Source: Streptomyces sp. TRM68416 (lineage in GTDB: Bacteria; Actinomycetota; Actinomycetes; Streptomycetales; Streptomycetaceae). From it: a stretch of 64,000 bases of DNA. A program made the translations under genes and the position numbers. The notes below the pieces were generated by a model. That model saw only the letters and a list, made by a program, of their open reading frames with translations, ran no database searches and was not told where the DNA came from. The DNA lies in assembly GCF_014596915.1 (NCBI RefSeq), contig NZ_JACVWU010000013.1, forward strand, positions 1 to 64,000, in the 5' to 3' direction. Position 1 is the first letter of the stretch; each line of letters begins with the position of its first letter. Positions 50,760-59,112 of this stretch are shown piece by piece.

Positions 50760-52829
50760 TCAGATGCGACGCAGTCGGAGAACCGTCGCATCGAGGTCGC
50801 CCCGCAGCCCCGTGCGCAGCCCGTGCTGCATCAGGACCGCACCCCGGTGAACTTCACCCGTTTCGCGGCATTCGTACGACGCCGTCGGGTCGAGTCCGCG
50901 CAGCCGCACCGCCGGTGCCGGCTCGCCGAACCGCTGCGCCTGGAGCCAGGCGAGGACGACGCTCTCGTCGCCGAGCACGTACTGCACGGCGCTCAGCCCG
51001 CCCCGCGGGGGCCGCAGCCGATGGAGGTCGCCGCGCTGCACGAGGGGCCGGATCTCCTTGTAGAGATCCACCCATTTGCGGGCCTCGGCCAGTTCCTCCT
51101 CGGTCCACCGCGTGAGGTCTCCGCCGACCCCCAGCACCCCGGCCATCGCGCTCACGAACCGGAACCGGAGCGAGCTGACCCGGCCGTTCAGCATGGCGTT
51201 GGGGCTGTCCGTGACCCAGGCGGCCATCACGCGCGCGGGATGGAGCTGGCTGAAGCCGTGCTGGATGGCGAGCCGGTCGAGCGGGTCGGTGTTGTCGGAG
51301 GTCCACACCTGGTCGGTACGGCTCAGGACACCGAGGTCGATCCGGCCGCCGCCGCCCGAGCAGGACTCGAAGGCCACGCCGGGATGGGCGGCCCGCAGCC
51401 GGTCCAGCAGGCCGTACAGGGCGTGCACGTGGTCGGTCCACAGCCGCTGCGGGTACGGCTCCCCGGGCCAGCCGGCGTCGGTGAAGCAGCGGTTGAAGTC
51501 CCACTTCACGTAATCGATCGGAGCGCTGGAGAGAAGGCTGTCGAGCTGGGTCCAGAGGTAGTCCTGGACGTCCTCGCGCGCGAGATTCAGTACGAGCTGA
51601 TTGCGGAACTCCGTCCGCTTTCGTCCCGGATGGTGCTGCACCCAGTCCGGGTGGGCGCGGTACAGGTCGCTGTCCGGGTTGACCATCTCCGGTTCGACCC
51701 AGATGCCGAACTGCATGCCGAGGTCGTGCACCTGGTCGGCGAGCGGCTTGAGGCCGGACGGGAAGCGGTCGGGGTTGGGGGTCCAGTCGCCGAGGCCTGC
51801 GCGGTCACTGGTGCGCGCCCCGAACCAGCCGTCGTCGACGACGAACAGCTCGACGCCGATCGCCGCGGCCCGCCGGGCGAGCGCGAGCTGCTGGTCCTCG
51901 GAGATGTCGAACTCCGTGGCCTCCCAGGAGTTGAACAGCACCGGCCGGTCCCGGTCGGCGTCCGGCACCACGTACGCCCTCTGGTACGCGTGCCAGGCCC
52001 GGCTCGCCCCGCCGAAGCCGCCGTCGCTCCACAGACCGGCGAAGACGGGGGTGGTGAACGACTCCCCGGCCGCCAGCCGGAGCAGTCCGGAGTCGTCGTG
52101 TCCGGCGCCGCCGGTGATCTGTACGCGCGCGTCGGGGAGTTGGGCCACGGCGATCCGCCAGGACCCCGACCAGCCCAGGGCGCAGCCGTACACCTCGCCG
52201 CGCTCCTCGGTGGCGTCGGTGTCGAGGGCCACCCAGGGCAGGTGCTGGTGTCCGGTGTGGCCGCGGCGGCTGCCGATGACCTTCTCGCCGTAGGTGAGCG
52301 GGGTGCGCACCAGGCGGGACTCGGCGGCCCAGCGGCCGTGCAACTGGGAGAGCCGCCAGTCCTCCCGCTCGGGCAGCGTCCAGGTGGCGGAGTCCGCGCG
52401 CAGCACCTCGACGGCGGGCCCGTCGTTGCGCAGGGTCACCCAGCGCTCGACGACGTCGCCGCGCATGCGGTAGTGCAGCGTGACGGCGAGCCCGTCGTCG
52501 CGGAACCGCAGTCTCAGTTCCTCGTCCTCCGTCTCGGCCGCCTCGAAGCGCCACTCGGTGCCGCGCCGCTCCTCGGTGCGCACCGACAGGGCGGGCCGGA
52601 CGAAGCGGGGACCGCCCTCGACCGGGTACTCCTCATGTCCGTCCAGCAGGGACTCGAAGGGCCGGTAGTCGGGCAGCGGACGGGCCGCGAGCGCCTCGGC
52701 GTCGGCCAGGGCGATGCGCGCTCCCCAGTGCAGGTGCAGCAGCTCGTCGTCCGCGCCGAGATGCAGGGCGTAACTGCCCGTCGGCCCGGACAGCAGCCAC
52801 GTACGTCCGTCATCGGAGATCTCCAGCAT
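50760..52829 (-). CDS. GH36 alpha-galactosidase
   Basis: 689 residues, normal for the family. An N-terminal beta-sandwich leads to a TIM barrel with the nucleophile Asp in YVKWDFNR and the acid/base Asp in WTSDNTDPLDR. The GH36 signature FVVDDGWFGAR is present. It hydrolyses terminal alpha-galactosides such as melibiose or raffinose. No signal peptide, so it acts on imported sugars. ATG 52829 has GAGGTG five bases upstream; the longer frame starts inside poor sequence. No sugar transporter is adjacent. Confidence 0.94.
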   Translation of the reverse strand: MLEISDDGRTWLLSGPTGSYALHLGADDELLHLHWGARIALADAEALAARPLPDYRPFESLLDGHEEYPVEGGPRFVRPALSVRTEERRGTEWRFEAAETEDEELRLRFRDDGLAVTLHYRMRGDVVERWVTLRNDGPAVEVLRADSATWTLPEREDWRLSQLHGRWAAESRLVRTPLTYGEKVIGSRRGHTGHQHLPWVALDTDATEERGEVYGCALGWSGSWRIAVAQLPDARVQITGGAGHDDSGLLRLAAGESFTTPVFAGLWSDGGFGGASRAWHAYQRAYVVPDADRDRPVLFNSWEATEFDISEDQQLALARRAAAIGVELFVVDDGWFGARTSDRAGLGDWTPNPDRFPSGLKPLADQVHDLGMQFGIWVEPEMVNPDSDLYRAHPDWVQHHPGRKRTEFRNQLVLNLAREDVQDYLWTQLDSLLSSAPIDYVKWDFNRCFTDAGWPGEPYPQRLWTDHVHALYGLLDRLRAAHPGVAFESCSGGGGRIDLGVLSRTDQVWTSDNTDPLDRLAIQHGFSQLHPARVMAAWVTDSPNAMLNGRVSSLRFRFVSAMAGVLGVGGDLTRWTEEELAEARKWVDLYKEIRPLVQRGDLHRLRPPRGGLSAVQYVLGDESVVLAWLQAQRFGEPAPAVRLRGLDPTASYECRETGEVHRGAVLMQHGLRTGLRGDLDATVLRLRRI

Positions 52830-52905
52830 CGCCCACCTCACAGATCCGCACACGCACACTCAAGTACCAACATCATCAAGCGTGACGAGGCCTCACGGCA
52901 ATGCC

Positions 52906-52940
52906 TTGTGGACAACCGGCGGACAACCGCCTGTGGACAA
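52906..52940. promoter_or_regulatory. Cluster of DnaA-box-like sequences
   Basis: TGTGGACAA occurs at 52907-52915 and 52932-52940, 25 bp apart. Both are perfect complements of the 9-mer TTGTCCACA used by Streptomyces DnaA. A degenerate third copy (GGCGGACAA) lies between. The cluster is between the divergent alpha-galactosidase and phosphatase genes. Confidence 0.55.
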
Positions 52941-53025
52941 CTCATTGCCCCAGGAACCCATGTCGTATCGTCGAGAGGTGCCCGTCGACGAGCCGCGTCG
53001 GCGGCACCGGCTGGGAGGAGCCCCC

Positions 53026-53823
53026 GTGACGCAGCAGATCCCGTCGACCGAACCCGAGCTGGCCGGAGTCCGCAACTTCCGCGACGTGGGCGGGCTGCCG
53101 ACGGTGGACGGACGGCGGGTGCGCCACGGAGTGCTGTTCCGCAGCGGCCACCTCGCGCACGCCACCGACGAGGACGCGGCCTTCCTCGGCTCCCTCGGCC
53201 TGCACACGATCTTCGACTTCCGCAACGCCGCGGACCAGAAGCTGGAGGGTCCGGACGTCGAGCTGGCGGGCGTGCGCAATGTGAACCTGCCGCTGTCCGA
53301 CCCCGCGGAGGGCGCCGAGTTCTGGAAGATGGTGCGCGACGGCGACCTCGACCAACTGCGCGCGATCCTGGCCGACGGCAAGGGTGCGCAGCGCATGATC
53401 GACTCGTACCGCATGATCATCAAGGAGCGCACCGCCGAGCACTCCCAGGTGCTGCACTCCCTCGCCGAGGACAGCGTTCCGGCGCTGATGCACTGCGCCG
53501 CGGGCAAGGACCGGGCCGGCCTGTCGATAGCGGTGACCCTGCTCGCCCTGGGTGTCGAGCGGGAGGCGATCGTCGCCGACTACCTGGAGTCGAACGCCAA
53601 GCACCGCCGCTACAAGGTGCACCGCAGCAGCACCGCCGCCTCGGCCTACTCCCCCGAGATCATGGAGCTGCTCAGCCCGCTCTTCGACGCGCGCGCCGAG
53701 TATCTGACGGCGGCCTTCGAGACCATCGAGGAGACCTGGGGCGGCGTCGAGAGCTACCTGGAGCAGGGGCTGCGGCTCACCCCCGGGCTGCGGGAGCGGC
53801 TGCGGGACCTGCTGCTCGACTGA
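53026..53823 (+). CDS. Tyrosine/serine protein phosphatase (PTP, DSP-like)
   Basis: 265 residues. The active-site loop is HCAAGKDRAG (C-x5-R). The N-terminal GVRNFRDVGGLPT motif marks the actinobacterial/lipid-phosphatase-like branch (relatives of Mycobacterium PtpB). It may act on phosphotyrosine or phosphoinositides. GTG 53026 was chosen because GGAGGAG lies five bases upstream; the longer upstream frame is unsupported. Divergent from the alpha-galactosidase and preceded by DnaA-box-like repeats. Confidence 0.88.
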   Translation: MTQQIPSTEPELAGVRNFRDVGGLPTVDGRRVRHGVLFRSGHLAHATDEDAAFLGSLGLHTIFDFRNAADQKLEGPDVELAGVRNVNLPLSDPAEGAEFWKMVRDGDLDQLRAILADGKGAQRMIDSYRMIIKERTAEHSQVLHSLAEDSVPALMHCAAGKDRAGLSIAVTLLALGVEREAIVADYLESNAKHRRYKVHRSSTAASAYSPEIMELLSPLFDARAEYLTAAFETIEETWGGVESYLEQGLRLTPGLRERLRDLLLD

Positions 53824-53832
53824 GCCCGGCGG

Positions 53833-53955
53833 CTACTGCTTGGCCCCCAGCTCGAACAGCAGGTAGATGAAGGCCGCGAAGACATGGCCGACCGCGATGT
53901 AGATGATCAGGCGCACCCACAGGGCGCGCGGGAACTTCTCCTCCATGTCGCTCAT
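53833..53955 (-). CDS. 40-residue single-pass membrane protein (DUF6126-like)
   Basis: 40 residues: a short charged start (SDMEEKFPRALW) and one membrane helix (VRLIIYIAVGHVFAAFIYLLF). The ATG overlaps the stop of the XRE-cupin regulator (ATGA), so it is made with it. Small proteins of this kind follow the same regulator in other Streptomyces hopanoid regions, as I recall. It may tether or modulate the regulator; no function is known. Confidence 0.8.
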   Translation of the reverse strand: MSDMEEKFPRALWVRLIIYIAVGHVFAAFIYLLFELGAKQ

Positions 53956-54581
53956 GGCGTCGCTCCGGTCTCCGAAGGGGTCGGCCCCAGGCACAGGGCG
54001 GCCGTGGGGCTCTGCAGCAGGGTGTGGACGAACAGCAGGTCGACCCCGTCGCGGTCGAGCGCGGCGATGCGGTGCGGGGTCAGCGAGTCGAAGTGCGCGC
54101 TGTCGCCGGGCGCGAGCCGGTGCACGGTGTCGCCGAGGCGCAGCCGCAGCCGCCCGGTGAGGACGTAGAGCCACTCCTCGCCGGGGTGCACCCGCACGAT
54201 GTCGCCCTGCGAGCCGTGCGGGACGTGCACCCGCAGGGCCTGCATACCGCGGCCGGGCGCGCCGGCCTGCCAGTAGGTCCAGCCGCCCGCGGGGGCCGGC
54301 TCCATGTCGGCGGCGCGCACGACGGCGTCCCGGTCGGCGACCGTCTCGCCGAGCAGCTCGGAGACGGTCGTACCGTAGATGCGGGCGAGTGACAGCAGCA
54401 TCGGCAGGGACGGCTGGCGCTGCCCGGTCTCCAGCCGGGAGAGGTGGGCGGGCGACAGTCCGGCCGCGCGGGCCGCGGCCTCCAGGGTGAGGGAGGCCTG
54501 GCGCCGCAGGGAACGGAGCTGCGGCGCCATGACGGGCAGGTCGTCCACCGGCCCGGTCTCGGGAGAGCTCATGCTCTCCAT
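53952..54581 (-). CDS. XRE-family regulator with cupin domain, beside the hopanoid cluster
   Basis: 209 residues. Helix-turn-helix at residues about 25-75 (ASLTLEAAARAAGLSPAHLSRLE) and a C-terminal cupin domain (VRVHPGEEWLYVLTGRLRLRLGD, split). The start is ATG 54581 or 54572; GGAG sits close before the latter. Two perfect or near-perfect 15-bp inverted repeats lie just upstream (54594-54628), a probable autoregulatory pair. The hopanoid aminotransferase gene ends 22 bp beyond those repeats, so this regulator has its own promoter in the gap. Confidence 0.87.
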   Translation of the reverse strand: MESMSSPETGPVDDLPVMAPQLRSLRRQASLTLEAAARAAGLSPAHLSRLETGQRQPSLPMLLSLARIYGTTVSELLGETVADRDAVVRAADMEPAPAGGWTYWQAGAPGRGMQALRVHVPHGSQGDIVRVHPGEEWLYVLTGRLRLRLGDTVHRLAPGDSAHFDSLTPHRIAALDRDGVDLLFVHTLLQSPTAALCLGPTPSETGATP

Positions 54582-54593
54582 TCAGCCGGAGCC

Positions 54594-54628
54594 TTGCCCG
54601 TGGGGCAAATTCCTTGCCTCAGAGGCAA
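54594..54628 (-). promoter_or_regulatory. Tandem inverted repeats upstream of the XRE-cupin gene
   Basis: TTGCCCGTGGGGCAA (54594-54608) and TTGCCTCAGAGGCAA (54614-54628) are 20 bp apart, two helical turns. The second is a perfect 7-1-7 palindrome. They lie just before the start codon and fit a dimeric XRE operator pair. Confidence 0.65.
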
Positions 54629-54649
54629 AAGGTCGATGTGCTCCGGTCC

Positions 54650-56035
54650 CTACCGGTTGGCCACCGCCTGCTTCACCAGGGTCCGCCCGAACTCCCACAT
54701 CAGGCCACTGCCGCTGTGCGCGTCGTCCATCACATCGGTGAAGGCGTCCACGAAGCGGTCCACCTCCCGCTCGCCCACGATCAGCGGCGGGATCAGCTTG
54801 ATCACCTCCAGGTGGTCGCCGGAGACCTGGGTGAGGATCCGGTGCCGCTGGAGCAGGGGTACGACGACCATCTGCGCGAACAGGCCCTTGCGGGCGGCCT
54901 GGAGCATGGTCCAGCGGCCGCGCAGCTTCAGGGAGGAGGGCCGGCCGAACTCGATGCCGATCATCAGGCCCCGGCCGCGGACGTCGGCGAGCAGCTCGTA
55001 CTTGTCGACCAGTGTCGCGAGTCGGGACTTCAGCAGCTCGCCCGTGGCACGGGCGTTCGCGACGATCTGCTCGTTCTCCATGACCGCGAGCACGGCGAGC
55101 CCGGCCGCCATGGCCTGCGCGTTGGACCCGAAGCTGGCCGAGTGCACCAGCACCCGGTCCATCGACGAGTACACCTTCTTGAAGATCCAGTCCTTGCCCA
55201 GGGTGGCGCCGACCGGCACATAGCCGCCGGAGAGCGCCTTCGCCACGCACACCAGGTCCGGCTCGACGCCGTCCTCGTGCTGGTAGGCGTAGAAGTCCCC
55301 GGTCCGGCCGAGGCCGGTCTGCACCTCGTCGGCGATGAGCAGGGCCTTGTGCCGGTGCAGCAGTTCCTGCGCGGCGCGCAGATAGCCGGGCGGGGCCTCG
55401 TGCACGCCCTTGCCCTGGATCGGCTCCACGATCAGCGCGGCCACGTCGCCCTTCTTCAACTCCCGGGCCAGGGCGTCGAGATCACCGAGGGGTACGGCGG
55501 TGTCGGGCAGCAGCGGGGCGAAGCCGTCGCGGAAGCCGTCCTCGCCGTTGACGGACAGGGAGCCGGTGGTCAGGCCGTGGAAGGCGTGGTCGCAGTACAG
55601 GATCCGGGGCTTGCCGGTGGCCCGCCGGGCGAACTTCAGCGCGGTCTCGACGGCCTCGGTGCCGCTGTTGCCGAAGAACGCCCGGTCCAGGTGCGGGCTG
55701 TGCGCGAGCAGCTTCTCTGCCAGCAGCCCGGGCAGCGGCTGGCAGTCGAAGCGGATGAGGTCGGCGAGCGAGGCGTCGAGGACGTCGTGCAGCGCCTTGC
55801 GGACGACGGGGTGGTGGCGGCCCAGGCCCATCACCCCGAACCCGGCGAGCATGTCCAGGTAGTCGTCCCCGTCCGCGTCCCAGAAGTAGGCGCCCTCGGC
55901 CCGCTCGTAGACCTTGTCGAAGCCGATGGTGTGCAGCATGCGCGGGAGCTGGTGGTTGAGATGTCTGCCGTGCAGCTCGTAGCGCTCGGCTCCGCGCTCG
56001 GCGAGCAGGGCGCCGAGGTCGAACTCCGTGGTCAT
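54650..56035 (-). CDS. hpnO: Aminobacteriohopanetriol-type aminotransferase (HpnO-like)
   Basis: 461 residues, class III PLP aminotransferase. The glycine-rich FGNSGTEAVETALKFARRATG, LIVEPIQGKGVHE, IADEVQTGLGRTG and the PLP lysine region VAKALSGGYVPVGA are present. In the hopanoid setting it would aminate the ribosyl-derived side chain to give aminobacteriohopanetriol. ATG 56035 overlaps the dxs stop (ATGA). Family membership is firm, the substrate follows from the cluster. Confidence 0.9.
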   Translation of the reverse strand: MTTEFDLGALLAERGAERYELHGRHLNHQLPRMLHTIGFDKVYERAEGAYFWDADGDDYLDMLAGFGVMGLGRHHPVVRKALHDVLDASLADLIRFDCQPLPGLLAEKLLAHSPHLDRAFFGNSGTEAVETALKFARRATGKPRILYCDHAFHGLTTGSLSVNGEDGFRDGFAPLLPDTAVPLGDLDALARELKKGDVAALIVEPIQGKGVHEAPPGYLRAAQELLHRHKALLIADEVQTGLGRTGDFYAYQHEDGVEPDLVCVAKALSGGYVPVGATLGKDWIFKKVYSSMDRVLVHSASFGSNAQAMAAGLAVLAVMENEQIVANARATGELLKSRLATLVDKYELLADVRGRGLMIGIEFGRPSSLKLRGRWTMLQAARKGLFAQMVVVPLLQRHRILTQVSGDHLEVIKLIPPLIVGEREVDRFVDAFTDVMDDAHSGSGLMWEFGRTLVKQAVANR

Positions 56036-57924
56036 TCCGCTGTCTCCTCGACTGGCTCCTTGACGGCCAGGCTCGCGCTGATCCGCCCGGCGACCTCCAC
56101 CGGGGTGAGGCCGATGTCCGCCAGCACCTCGCTCCGCTTGGCGTGCGCGAGGAACTGTTCGGGGATGCCGAACCGCCGTACCGGTACGTCGACTTCGGCG
56201 TCCCCCAGGGCCAGCGCCACGGCGGCGCCCACGCCGGACGCGCGGCTGTTGTCCTCGACGACGGCCACCAGCCGGTGCTCGGCGGCGAGGCCGGTCAGGG
56301 CGGGGTCGACCGGTTTGACCCAGCGCGGGTCGACGACGGTGCAGCCGATGCCGCGGGCCTCAAGCAGCTCGGCGGCCTGGAGGCAGACCGGCGCCATGAC
56401 GCCGACGGCCACCAGGAGCACCTCGGGCCGTGCGTCCCGGTGCAGCACGTCCAGGCCGCCGACCCGGTCCACCGCCGGGATCGAGGGGCCCACCGACTCC
56501 TTCGGGAAGCGGACCAGCGTGGGCGCGTCGTCCACGGCGACCGCCTCCCGCAACTGGGCCCTGAGCTGGTCGGCGTCGCGCGGCGCGGCGATCCGGAGGC
56601 CGGGGACGACCTGGAGCACCGACATGTCCCACATGCCGTTGTGCGAAGCGCCGTCGGCGCCGGTCACCCCCGCCCGGTCCAGCACGAACGTGACGCCGCA
56701 ACGGTGCAGGGCGACGTCCATCAGCAACTGGTCGAAGGCGCGGTTGAGGAAGGTGGCGTAGACGGCGACGACCGGATGGAGGCCGCCGGTGGCCAGGCCC
56801 GCCGCCGACACCGCCGCGTGCTGCTCGGCGATGCCCACGTCCCACACCCGGTCCGGGAAGCGGGCGGCGAACGTGCCGAGACCGACCGGGTGCAGCATGG
56901 CCGCCGTGATCGCCACGACGTCCTCGCGCTCCTCGCCGATCCTGACGATCTCCTCGCCGAACACCGAGGTCCAGGAGGGGCCGTTGGACGGGGCGAGCGA
57001 TTCGCAGGTGAGCGGGTCCATCACGCCGACGGTGTGGAAGTGGTCCTCCTCGTGGGCGAGGGCGGGTTCGTAGCCGCGGCCCTTCTCGGTGAGGCAGTGG
57101 ACCAGGACGGGGCCGTGGAAGCGTTTCGCGCGGCGCAGCGCGGACTCGACGGCGCCGATGTCGTGTCCGTCGATCGGGCCGACGTACTTCAGGCCCAGGT
57201 CCTCGAAGAGACCCTGCGGGGCGAAGGCGTCCTTGAAACCCTTCTTGGCGCCGTGCAGGGCCTCGTAGACGGTGTGGCCGACCACGGGGGTGCGCAGCAG
57301 GACGTCCTTGCCCCAGGCCAGGACCTTCTCGTAGCCGTCGGTGGTACGCAGGGCGGCCAGGTGGTTGGCGAGACCCCCGATGGTCGGTGAGTACGACCGC
57401 TCGTTGTCGTTGACGACGATGATCAGCGGCTGGTCCTTGGCGGCGGCGATGTTGTTCAGCGCCTCCCAGGCCATGCCGCCGGTCAGGGCGCCGTCGCCGA
57501 TGACCGCGACGACGTGTCCCTTCTCCCCCTGGACCCGGCGGGCCTTGGCGAGTCCGTCGGCCCAGCCGAGCGCGGTGGACGCGTGGCTGTTCTCCACGAT
57601 GTCGTGCTCGGACTCCTCGCGCGAGGGGTAGCCCGACAGACCGCCCTTGCCGCGCAGCTTGGAGAAGTCCTGACGTCCCGTCAACAGCTTGTGCACATAG
57701 CTCTGATGACCGGTGTCCCACACGATGCGGTCGACCGGCGACTCGAAGACCCGGTGGAGCGCGACGGTGAGTTCCACCACCCCGAGATTGGGTCCGAGGT
57801 GTCCGCCGGTCCTGGCCACCGCGTGCACCAGGAACTCCCTTATTTCTTCGGACAGTTCACCGAGTTCCGCCTCGGACAGCGCCTTCAGGTCGCGTGGTCC
57901 CCGGATGTTCTCCAGAATCGTCAC
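56032..57924 (-). CDS. dxs: 1-deoxy-D-xylulose-5-phosphate synthase
   Basis: 630 residues. TPP-binding GDGALTGGMAWEALNN, the transketolase C-terminal VGIAEQHAAVSAAG, and DRAGVTGADGASHNG are typical of DXS. It makes the first MEP-pathway intermediate from pyruvate and glyceraldehyde-3-phosphate, supplying isoprenoid units to hopanoids. GTG 57924 follows AAGGGGG. It lies 26 bp behind ispG. A second dxs elsewhere on the chromosome is usual for such clusters. Confidence 0.96.
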   Translation of the reverse strand: MTILENIRGPRDLKALSEAELGELSEEIREFLVHAVARTGGHLGPNLGVVELTVALHRVFESPVDRIVWDTGHQSYVHKLLTGRQDFSKLRGKGGLSGYPSREESEHDIVENSHASTALGWADGLAKARRVQGEKGHVVAVIGDGALTGGMAWEALNNIAAAKDQPLIIVVNDNERSYSPTIGGLANHLAALRTTDGYEKVLAWGKDVLLRTPVVGHTVYEALHGAKKGFKDAFAPQGLFEDLGLKYVGPIDGHDIGAVESALRRAKRFHGPVLVHCLTEKGRGYEPALAHEEDHFHTVGVMDPLTCESLAPSNGPSWTSVFGEEIVRIGEEREDVVAITAAMLHPVGLGTFAARFPDRVWDVGIAEQHAAVSAAGLATGGLHPVVAVYATFLNRAFDQLLMDVALHRCGVTFVLDRAGVTGADGASHNGMWDMSVLQVVPGLRIAAPRDADQLRAQLREAVAVDDAPTLVRFPKESVGPSIPAVDRVGGLDVLHRDARPEVLLVAVGVMAPVCLQAAELLEARGIGCTVVDPRWVKPVDPALTGLAAEHRLVAVVEDNSRASGVGAAVALALGDAEVDVPVRRFGIPEQFLAHAKRSEVLADIGLTPVEVAGRISASLAVKEPVEETAE

Positions 57925-57950
57925 GTCGGGCCCCCTTCGGTCCGTGCTGC

Positions 57951-59108
57951 TCAACTCACGGTGACGGCCGGCTCCCCCGACGCGACGCCGTCCTGCTCCA
58001 TCTGTTCGGCGATCTTCATCGCCTCCTCGATGAGGGTCTCCACGATCTTCGACTCGGGTACGGTCTTGATGACCTCGCCCTTCACGAAGATCTGCCCCTT
58101 GCCGTTGCCGGAGGCGACCCCCAGATCCGCTTCCCGCGCCTCGCCGGGGCCGTTGACCACACACCCCATGACCGCGACGCGCAGCGGCACTTCCATGCCC
58201 TCCAGACCGGCCGTGACCTCGTCGGCCAGCTTGTAGACGTCCACCTGGGCGCGCCCGCAGGACGGGCACGACACGATCTCCAGCCGCCGTTCCCGGAGAC
58301 CCAGCGACTGAAGGATCTGGATGCCGACCTTGACCTCCTCGACGGGCGGCGCGGAGAGGGAGACCCGGATGGTGTCGCCGATGCCCTGGGAGAGCAGCGC
58401 GCCGAAGGCCACCGCCGACTTGATCGTGCCCTGGAACGCCGGGCCCGCCTCCGTCACACCGAGGTGGAGCGGGTAGTCGCACTGGGCGGCGAGCTGCCGG
58501 TACGCCTCGACCATGACCACGGGGTCGTTGTGCTTGACCGAGATCTTGATGTCCCGGAAACCGTGCTCCTCGAAGAGCGAGGCCTCCCACAGGGCGCTCT
58601 CGACCAGCGCCTCGGGGGTGGCCCTGCCGTACTTCTGCAGCAGTCGGCGGTCCAGCGAGCCCGCGTTGACGCCGATCCGGATGGGCGTGCCGTGGTCCTT
58701 CGCGGCCCGCGCGATCTCCTTGACCTTGTCGTCGAACTGCTTGATGTTGCCGGGGTTCACCCGGACCGCCGCGCAGCCCGCCTCGATCGCGGCGAACACG
58801 TACTTGGGCTGGAAGTGGATGTCCGCGATCACCGGGATCTGCGACTTGCGCGCGACGGTCGCGAGGGCGTCCGCGTCGTCCTGCGTGGGGCAGGCGACGC
58901 GGACGATCTGGCAGCCGGAGGCGGTGAGTTCCGCGATCTGCTGCAGGGTGGCGCCGACGTCCGACGTACGGGTCGTCGTCATCGACTGCACCGACACCGG
59001 GGCCCCGCCCCCGACCGGCACCGGTCCGACCTGGATCCGGCGCGACGCGCGCCGCTCGGCGATCGGGCGGACCGGTACCTCGGGCACGCCCAGGGGGACG
59101 GCGGTCAT
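57951..59108 (-). CDS. ispG: 4-hydroxy-3-methylbut-2-enyl diphosphate synthase
   Basis: 385 residues. Substrate barrel motifs VSVQSMTTTRTSDV and VRVNPGNIKQFDDKV, and the [4Fe-4S] cysteines in IVSCPSCGRAQVDVY and AVMGCVVNGPGEAREADLG, are present. It makes HMBPP in the MEP pathway. The start is four bases past the hpnH stop. As with dxs, this is probably a cluster-dedicated extra copy. Confidence 0.96.
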   Translation of the reverse strand: MTAVPLGVPEVPVRPIAERRASRRIQVGPVPVGGGAPVSVQSMTTTRTSDVGATLQQIAELTASGCQIVRVACPTQDDADALATVARKSQIPVIADIHFQPKYVFAAIEAGCAAVRVNPGNIKQFDDKVKEIARAAKDHGTPIRIGVNAGSLDRRLLQKYGRATPEALVESALWEASLFEEHGFRDIKISVKHNDPVVMVEAYRQLAAQCDYPLHLGVTEAGPAFQGTIKSAVAFGALLSQGIGDTIRVSLSAPPVEEVKVGIQILQSLGLRERRLEIVSCPSCGRAQVDVYKLADEVTAGLEGMEVPLRVAVMGCVVNGPGEAREADLGVASGNGKGQIFVKGEVIKTVPESKIVETLIEEAMKIAEQMEQDGVASGEPAVTVS

Positions 59109-59112
59109 GACA

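Noticed and set aside
52906..52940. The DnaA boxes as a replication origin
   Set aside because: Only two perfect boxes and no dnaA, dnaN or AT-rich unwinding region nearby.
50733..53870. 1045-residue plus-strand frame over the alpha-galactosidase
   Set aside because: Shadow of the GH36 gene, which has both catalytic Asp motifs on the minus strand.
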